Shown: positions 6,049 through 9,001 of the stretch, piece by piece
Position numbering within the stretch: the first letter of the stretch is position 1
Layout: each line of letters opens with the position of its first letter
Origin: Saccharothrix sp. NRRL B-16314
Lineage (GTDB): Bacteria; Actinomycetota; Actinomycetes; Mycobacteriales; Pseudonocardiaceae
DNA: 9,001 nucleotides
Assembly: GCF_000716595.1 (NCBI RefSeq)
Contig: NZ_JNXC01000062.1
Coordinates: 1-9,001 of the forward strand
Reading direction: 5' to 3'
Notes under the pieces: generated by a model
Told to the model about the DNA's origin: nothing
What the model saw: only the letters and a program-made list of their open reading frames with translations
Databases searched by the model: none
Program-made: the position numbers and the translations under genes

Positions 6049-7719
6049 TTGATCGGGCATCCCGACGAACACGCGCTGGACCGGTGGGAGACCGCCGACC
6101 TCGCGGTCCTGCGCGACGACCTCGACCACGCCCTGCGCGGTGACACCGGGGAAGTACCGCAGCAGACCCGGCCGCAGCAGACCCGGCCGCCGTCCGACCC
6201 GGAGTTGATCGCAGCGGTGCGCGGCGGGGAGATCCAGGCGTACGGGCTGCTCTACGAGCGCCACGTCGCCGCCGCCCGGAACCTGGCCAGGCACCTGTCC
6301 CGGTCCGGCGCCGAGGTCGACGACCTGGTCTCGGAAGCCTTCGCCAAGGTGCTCGACGTGCTGCGCGCGGGACTGGGGCCGGACTCGGCGTTCCGCGCCT
6401 ACCTGCTCACGGCGGTGCGGCACGGCGCGTACGACCGGGCGCGGCGGGACAAGCGGCTCAGGCTGGTGGACGACGTCGAGGCGGTCTCGGGCGTGGAGAA
6501 GGTCACCACGGTGCCCTTCCAGGACCCGGCGGTGGCGACGTTGGAGCGGTCGCTGGCCACGATGGCGTTCGAGAGCCTGCCCGAGCGCTGGCAGACGGTG
6601 TTGTGGCAGACCGAGATCGAGGGCCAGACGGCCGCCGAGCTGGCGCCGCTGCTCGGGCTGACCGCGAACGGCGCCTCCGCGTTGGCCTACCGGGCCCGCG
6701 AAGGCCTCAAGACGGCCTACCTCCAGGCACATCTGGCGCGCAACCCGGCGAGCCGCTGCCGCGCCACCGTGACCAGGCTCGGCGCGTGGACCCGGGGCGG
6801 CCTCAACCGGCGTGAAGCGGCCCAGGTCGAGGCGCACCTGGACGAATGCGTCGACTGCCGTGCCCTCGCCGCGGAGTTGGCCGACGTCAACGGCACGCTG
6901 CGCGCGGTGATCGCGCCGCTGGTGCTGGGCACCGGTGCCGCGGGCTACCTGGCCGCGTCGGCGGGTGCGGCGAAGGCGGGAACAGCGGTGGGTGCGGCGG
7001 CGAACTCGGTCGCGCCGTGGCTCGGCGTCGCCGCGTCGACCACCGCGGTGGTCGTGGCCGTCGTGTGGGGTCTGAACAGCGAGCGCCAGGTCGTCATCCC
7101 GCCGCCGGAAGCCCTGCCGCCCACGGTGAGCGCCGACTCGCACACGTCCGGGTCGACCTCGGTCCCGCGGTCCACGCCCGCCGAGGTGCCCGGCACGACG
7201 CCGTCGCCGATGGTGGAGCCGGCGAGCGGTCCGGTGGAGCCGGTGCCGTCCGCGCAGCCCGTCGCCGGTGCGTCGACCACCACCGTCGTCGAGCCTGTCG
7301 CGGAGCCGTTGGTGCCGGTAGTGCCGCAGGGGTTCACCATGGACACCGGCGGGCCGCCCGTCGACGTGCCCGTCACCATCCGCAACACCGGCCGGACGCC
7401 CGTGCCGTCGCCGACGCTCGTGCTGACGCTGCCGGACGGCATCCGGGTGGTCGGCCCCGGCAACAACCTGCGCGGCCGGGTGCTGGTGCGGTTCGACGGC
7501 GCGGCGGGGCAGACCGTCGGGTGCCCGGCGGGCCAGGGCACGGTGACCTGCGCGGCCGGGCGGGAACTGGCCGCGGGCGGATCGGTGACGTTCGTCCTCC
7601 GGCTGCTGGCCGGTCCCCACGCGGTCGGCGGCACGATCAGCGGCACGGTCACGGCCGGCTCGCCGCCGCCGGTGACAGTGGAATTCCCCGTCACCGTCAC
7701 GCCGCCGAAGAAGAAGTAG
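6049..7719 (+). CDS. ECF sigma factor fused to a zinc-finger anti-sigma segment, membrane segment(s) and a C-terminal beta-sandwich-like domain
   Basis: The 556-residue protein is far longer than a plain ECF sigma factor (about 180-200). After an acidic head and a Gln/Pro/Arg repeat, residues 52-135 are sigma region 2, with AEVDDLVSEAFAKVLDVL (88-105). Residues 168-225 are region 4, with LPERWQTVLWQTEIEGQTAA and LLGLTANGASALAYRAREGL. Then comes a zf-HC2/ZAS-like segment with C237, H263, C267 and C270, where H263-C270 is HxxxC-x2-C. Hydrophobic stretches at about 286-308 and 322-342 follow, with the second the clearest membrane helix. A Pro/Ser/Thr-rich linker (350-425) leads to a DUF11/CARDB-like module (about 430-550, DVPVTIRNTGRTPVPSPTL) with C492 and C501, ending in PPKKK. 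The likely role is a membrane-held sigma factor freed by a signal, perhaps by proteolysis. Related fused actinobacterial ECF groups exist. The target genes are unknown. Confidence 0.85.
   Translation: MIGHPDEHALDRWETADLAVLRDDLDHALRGDTGEVPQQTRPQQTRPPSDPELIAAVRGGEIQAYGLLYERHVAAARNLARHLSRSGAEVDDLVSEAFAKVLDVLRAGLGPDSAFRAYLLTAVRHGAYDRARRDKRLRLVDDVEAVSGVEKVTTVPFQDPAVATLERSLATMAFESLPERWQTVLWQTEIEGQTAAELAPLLGLTANGASALAYRAREGLKTAYLQAHLARNPASRCRATVTRLGAWTRGGLNRREAAQVEAHLDECVDCRALAAELADVNGTLRAVIAPLVLGTGAAGYLAASAGAAKAGTAVGAAANSVAPWLGVAASTTAVVVAVVWGLNSERQVVIPPPEALPPTVSADSHTSGSTSVPRSTPAEVPGTTPSPMVEPASGPVEPVPSAQPVAGASTTTVVEPVAEPLVPVVPQGFTMDTGGPPVDVPVTIRNTGRTPVPSPTLVLTLPDGIRVVGPGNNLRGRVLVRFDGAAGQTVGCPAGQGTVTCAAGRELAAGGSVTFVLRLLAGPHAVGGTISGTVTAGSPPPVTVEFPVTVTPPKKK
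6157..6186 (+). repeat. Two tandem 15-bp units inside the sigma-fusion gene
   Basis: CCGCAGCAGACCCGG occurs twice without a gap (6157-6171 and 6172-6186) and encodes QQTRP twice, in the flexible linker before sigma region 2. The unit length is a multiple of three, so copy number can change without a frameshift. Confidence 0.85.
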
Positions 7720-7763
7720 ACCGCGACCGCGCCTGATGACTCGCGCGATGACTCCGTGCTGGC

Positions 7764-7910
7764 TCAGTAGGCCATGAAGAGGATCTCGTCCCGGGAGTAG
7801 TCGTGACCCGGGTGGTTCTCCTTGAGGTGCTGCTGGGTCTTGGTCACGAGGTCGTCCTCGTCCTGGCCCGTGATGTGCACTCCACAGGGACAGGTGATGT
7901 TGCGCTTCAT
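7764..7910 (-). CDS. DUF1059-family small protein
   Basis: This 48-residue protein starts at ATG 7910 behind a clear GGAGGA site (7915-7920). The same frame stays open upstream to 8045, but that part has no coding character. The sequence begins MKRNITCPCGVHITG, with C7 and C9, and continues with H28 and H33 in QQHLKENHPGH. The CxCG start plus a late HxxxxHP pair is the DUF1059 pattern, and the Cys/His set could bind a metal. No function is established for the family. The gene lies 91 nt downstream of the spermidine-synthase-like gene on the same strand, but it has its own -10 candidate (7942-7947). It converges on the sigma-fusion gene, with 44 bp between stops. Confidence 0.85.
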   Translation of the reverse strand: MKRNITCPCGVHITGQDEDDLVTKTQQHLKENHPGHDYSRDEILFMAY

Positions 7911-7941
7911 TACATCCTCCGAAGAAGTGATCTCCGGACCG

Positions 7942-7947
7942 ACTTTA
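7942..7947 (-). promoter_or_regulatory. -10 box candidate of the DUF1059 gene
   Basis: The minus strand reads TAAAGT, a good TANNNT match. Transcription would start near 7935, leaving a leader of about 25 nt with the GGAGGA site. The -35 region is not convincing, so read-through from the upstream gene is an alternative. Confidence 0.4.
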
Positions 7948-8001
7948 CTGCCGGTGGCGCGGCCGTGTTGCCGGTTCGGGTCGGCCACCCGTGGCGACCG
8001 G

Positions 8002-8718
8002 TCAGCCGGACGTCCTGGCCACGTAGACCGTGCTGGTCGCCTCACGCTGTTGCAGCGGGTTGGGGAACCGCACGATCTCGGCGCTGACGTGGTCGAACCG
8101 GTCGGTCAGCGCCGCGGTGTACTCGTCGTCCGGCGGTTCGTTGGACCAGAGGGCGAACACGCCGCCGGGGTGCAGGCCGTCGGCCAGTCGGTGGAGGCCT
8201 TCCGGCCGGTAGAAGTCGGCGTTGTCCGGGTGCAGCAGGTGGCGCGGAGAGTGGTCGATGTCCACGACGATCGCGTGGAAGCGGCGGTCGGGTTCCTCCG
8301 GGTCGAACCCCCGGCCGGAGCGCGCGAGCGCGAAGAAGTCGCCGTGGACGAGCCGGCAGCGCGGGTCGGCGGCCAACTCCGCGCCACCGGGCAGCAGCCC
8401 TCGGCGGTGCCACTCGATGACCTCGCCGAGCGCGTCGACCACGACCAGCGACCGCACGTTCGGGTTCTCCAGCACCGTGCGCGCGGTGTACCCGAGGCCG
8501 AGCCCGCCCACGACGACGTCCAGCGGCGCGGGCAGGCCCGCCAGCGCGAGGTGCGCCATCTCCACTTCGGACACCGTGAACAGGCTCGACATCAGGAATT
8601 CGTCGTTCAGCTTGATCTCGTGGACCTCGCGGTCGAACACCGGGTCCCACCGGCGGCGCAGGACGAGTTCGCCCAGGGGCGTCTGCTGCCAGTCGAGTTC
8701 CTGGAAACGTGCGCCCAT
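8002..8718 (-). CDS. Spermidine synthase-like SAM-fold protein
   Basis: The 238-residue protein has the Rossmann-like SAM fold of the spermidine synthase/methyltransferase group. The glycine-rich loop is VVVGGLGLGYTA (68-79), strand 2 ends in VVVDALGEVIEW (92-103, acidic D95), then RLVHGDFFAL (122-131, D127) and HAIVVDIDHSP (148-158, D153 and D155). The last stretch occupies the place of the catalytic aspartate loop of aminopropyltransferases. The usual spermidine synthase signature GGGDGG is replaced by GGLGLG, and the protein is shorter than typical SpeE (about 280-300), so polyamine synthesis is not assured. Methyl transfer or an unknown SAM-dependent step is equally possible. ATG 8718 has a GGAGG site at 8726-8730. 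No speA/speB/speD-like gene is nearby. It may share a transcript with arsC upstream (75 nt) and DUF1059 downstream (91 nt). Confidence 0.75.
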   Translation of the reverse strand: MGARFQELDWQQTPLGELVLRRRWDPVFDREVHEIKLNDEFLMSSLFTVSEVEMAHLALAGLPAPLDVVVGGLGLGYTARTVLENPNVRSLVVVDALGEVIEWHRRGLLPGGAELAADPRCRLVHGDFFALARSGRGFDPEEPDRRFHAIVVDIDHSPRHLLHPDNADFYRPEGLHRLADGLHPGGVFALWSNEPPDDEYTAALTDRFDHVSAEIVRFPNPLQQREATSTVYVARTSG

Positions 8719-8793
8719 CGGGTTGCCTCCGCTGTCGGTCCGCTGTGGGGAACTACCCGAAATCGAACGGGCCGACTCGCGGGGGCACCGAGA

Positions 8794-9001
8794 CTACGCG
8801 GGGGCGTCGAGGAGTTCGGCGAGCAGGTTGCGCACGCGGCGGTCGATGTCGTCGCGGATGGGTCGGACGGCGTCGACGCCCTGGCCGGCCGGGTCCTCGA
8901 GCTCCCAGTCGAGGTAGCGCTTGCCGGGGAAGACGGGGCAGGTGTCGCCGCAGCCCATGGTGATGACGACGTCGGAGGCCTCGACGTCCTCGGTGGTCAG
9001 C
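8794..9001 (-). CDS. arsC: Arsenate reductase ArsC, C-terminal 68 residues (cut by the window edge)
   Basis: The frame is open from the right edge to TAG at 8794-8796. The sequence ITMGCGDTCPVFPGKRYLDW, followed by DPAGQG and VRPIRDDIDRRV, is the hallmark C-terminal part of low-molecular-weight phosphatase-type arsenate reductases of actinobacteria. Two cysteines (residues 17 and 21 of the visible part) lie in the conserved GCGDxCP loop. In thioredoxin-type ArsC such downstream cysteines relay the disulfide; in actinobacteria the mycothiol-dependent form is also known. The catalytic N-terminal CxxxxxR loop lies outside the window, so the type cannot be settled. Neighbours off the right edge may be other ars genes, but this is inference. 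Confidence 0.9.
   Translation of the reverse strand, partial: LTTEDVEASDVVITMGCGDTCPVFPGKRYLDWELEDPAGQGVDAVRPIRDDIDRRVRNLLAELLDAPA

Noticed and set aside
5764..7620. Long open frame (618 codons) on the minus strand opposite the sigma-fusion gene
   Set aside because: It is Arg/Gly/His-rich without motifs and overlaps the start of the lacI-type gene. The plus-strand sigma domains are clear.
7735..7754. Direct repeat GATGACTC twice between the sigma-fusion and DUF1059 stops
   Set aside because: Two 8-bp copies in a 44-bp gap are too short to be called a functional repeat, and no stable terminator stem is formed.
8719..8793. Promoter for the spermidine-synthase-like gene (TAGTTC on the minus strand)
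   Set aside because: It ends in C rather than T and has no -35 partner. CCGCTGT occurs twice here, but without clear meaning.

Overview
The window is high-GC actinomycete DNA. Coding regions end almost every codon in G or C. The gene families seen (DUF222/HNH 13E12-type protein, an ECF sigma factor fused to a zinc-finger anti-sigma segment, MocR and LacI regulators, actinobacterial-type ArsC) and the short or leaderless 5' ends point to Actinomycetia. A Pseudonocardiales-like host (Saccharothrix/Lentzea/Actinosynnema type) is my inference and is not proven by the window.

Layout. (1) 1-361, minus: 5' part of a DUF222/HNH-type gene running off the left edge, with a leaderless promoter whose spacer holds a mycobacterial-type SOS (LexA) box. 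(2) 629-1834, minus: an NDH-2/AIF-like FAD oxidoreductase preceded by a close match to the ECF41 sigma-factor promoter motif. (3) 1926-3326, minus: a MocR (GntR-aminotransferase) regulator, divergent from (4) 3390-4547, plus: a PLP-dependent trans-sulfuration family enzyme. The 63-bp gap and the mocR start carry three copies of an ATTGG element. (5) 4548-4772: a GC-rich convergent intergenic region with two strong inverted repeats, probably a two-way terminator. (6) 4773-5813, minus: a LacI-family regulator with a leaderless GTG start. (7) 6049-7719, plus: an ECF sigma factor fused to an RsrA-like zinc-binding segment, membrane segment(s), a Pro/Thr/Ser-rich linker and a beta-sandwich-like C-terminal domain. 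(8) 7764-8718, minus: a DUF1059 mini-protein downstream of a spermidine-synthase-like protein. (9) 8794-9001, minus: the C-terminal end of an arsenate reductase ArsC running off the right edge.

The window is not one operon. It is a set of small, separately controlled units, and most of its interest is regulatory: an SOS-type promoter, an ECF41-type promoter with no ECF41 sigma gene in view, a MocR/target pair with visible operator candidates, and a one-protein sigma/anti-sigma/sensor fusion. The fusion protein is the most unusual gene. Its fused segment has the same Cys-His-Cys-Cys spacing that I recall for the zinc ligands of the redox anti-sigma factor RsrA. I saw no CRISPR array, tRNA, rRNA, transposase or biosynthetic cluster.
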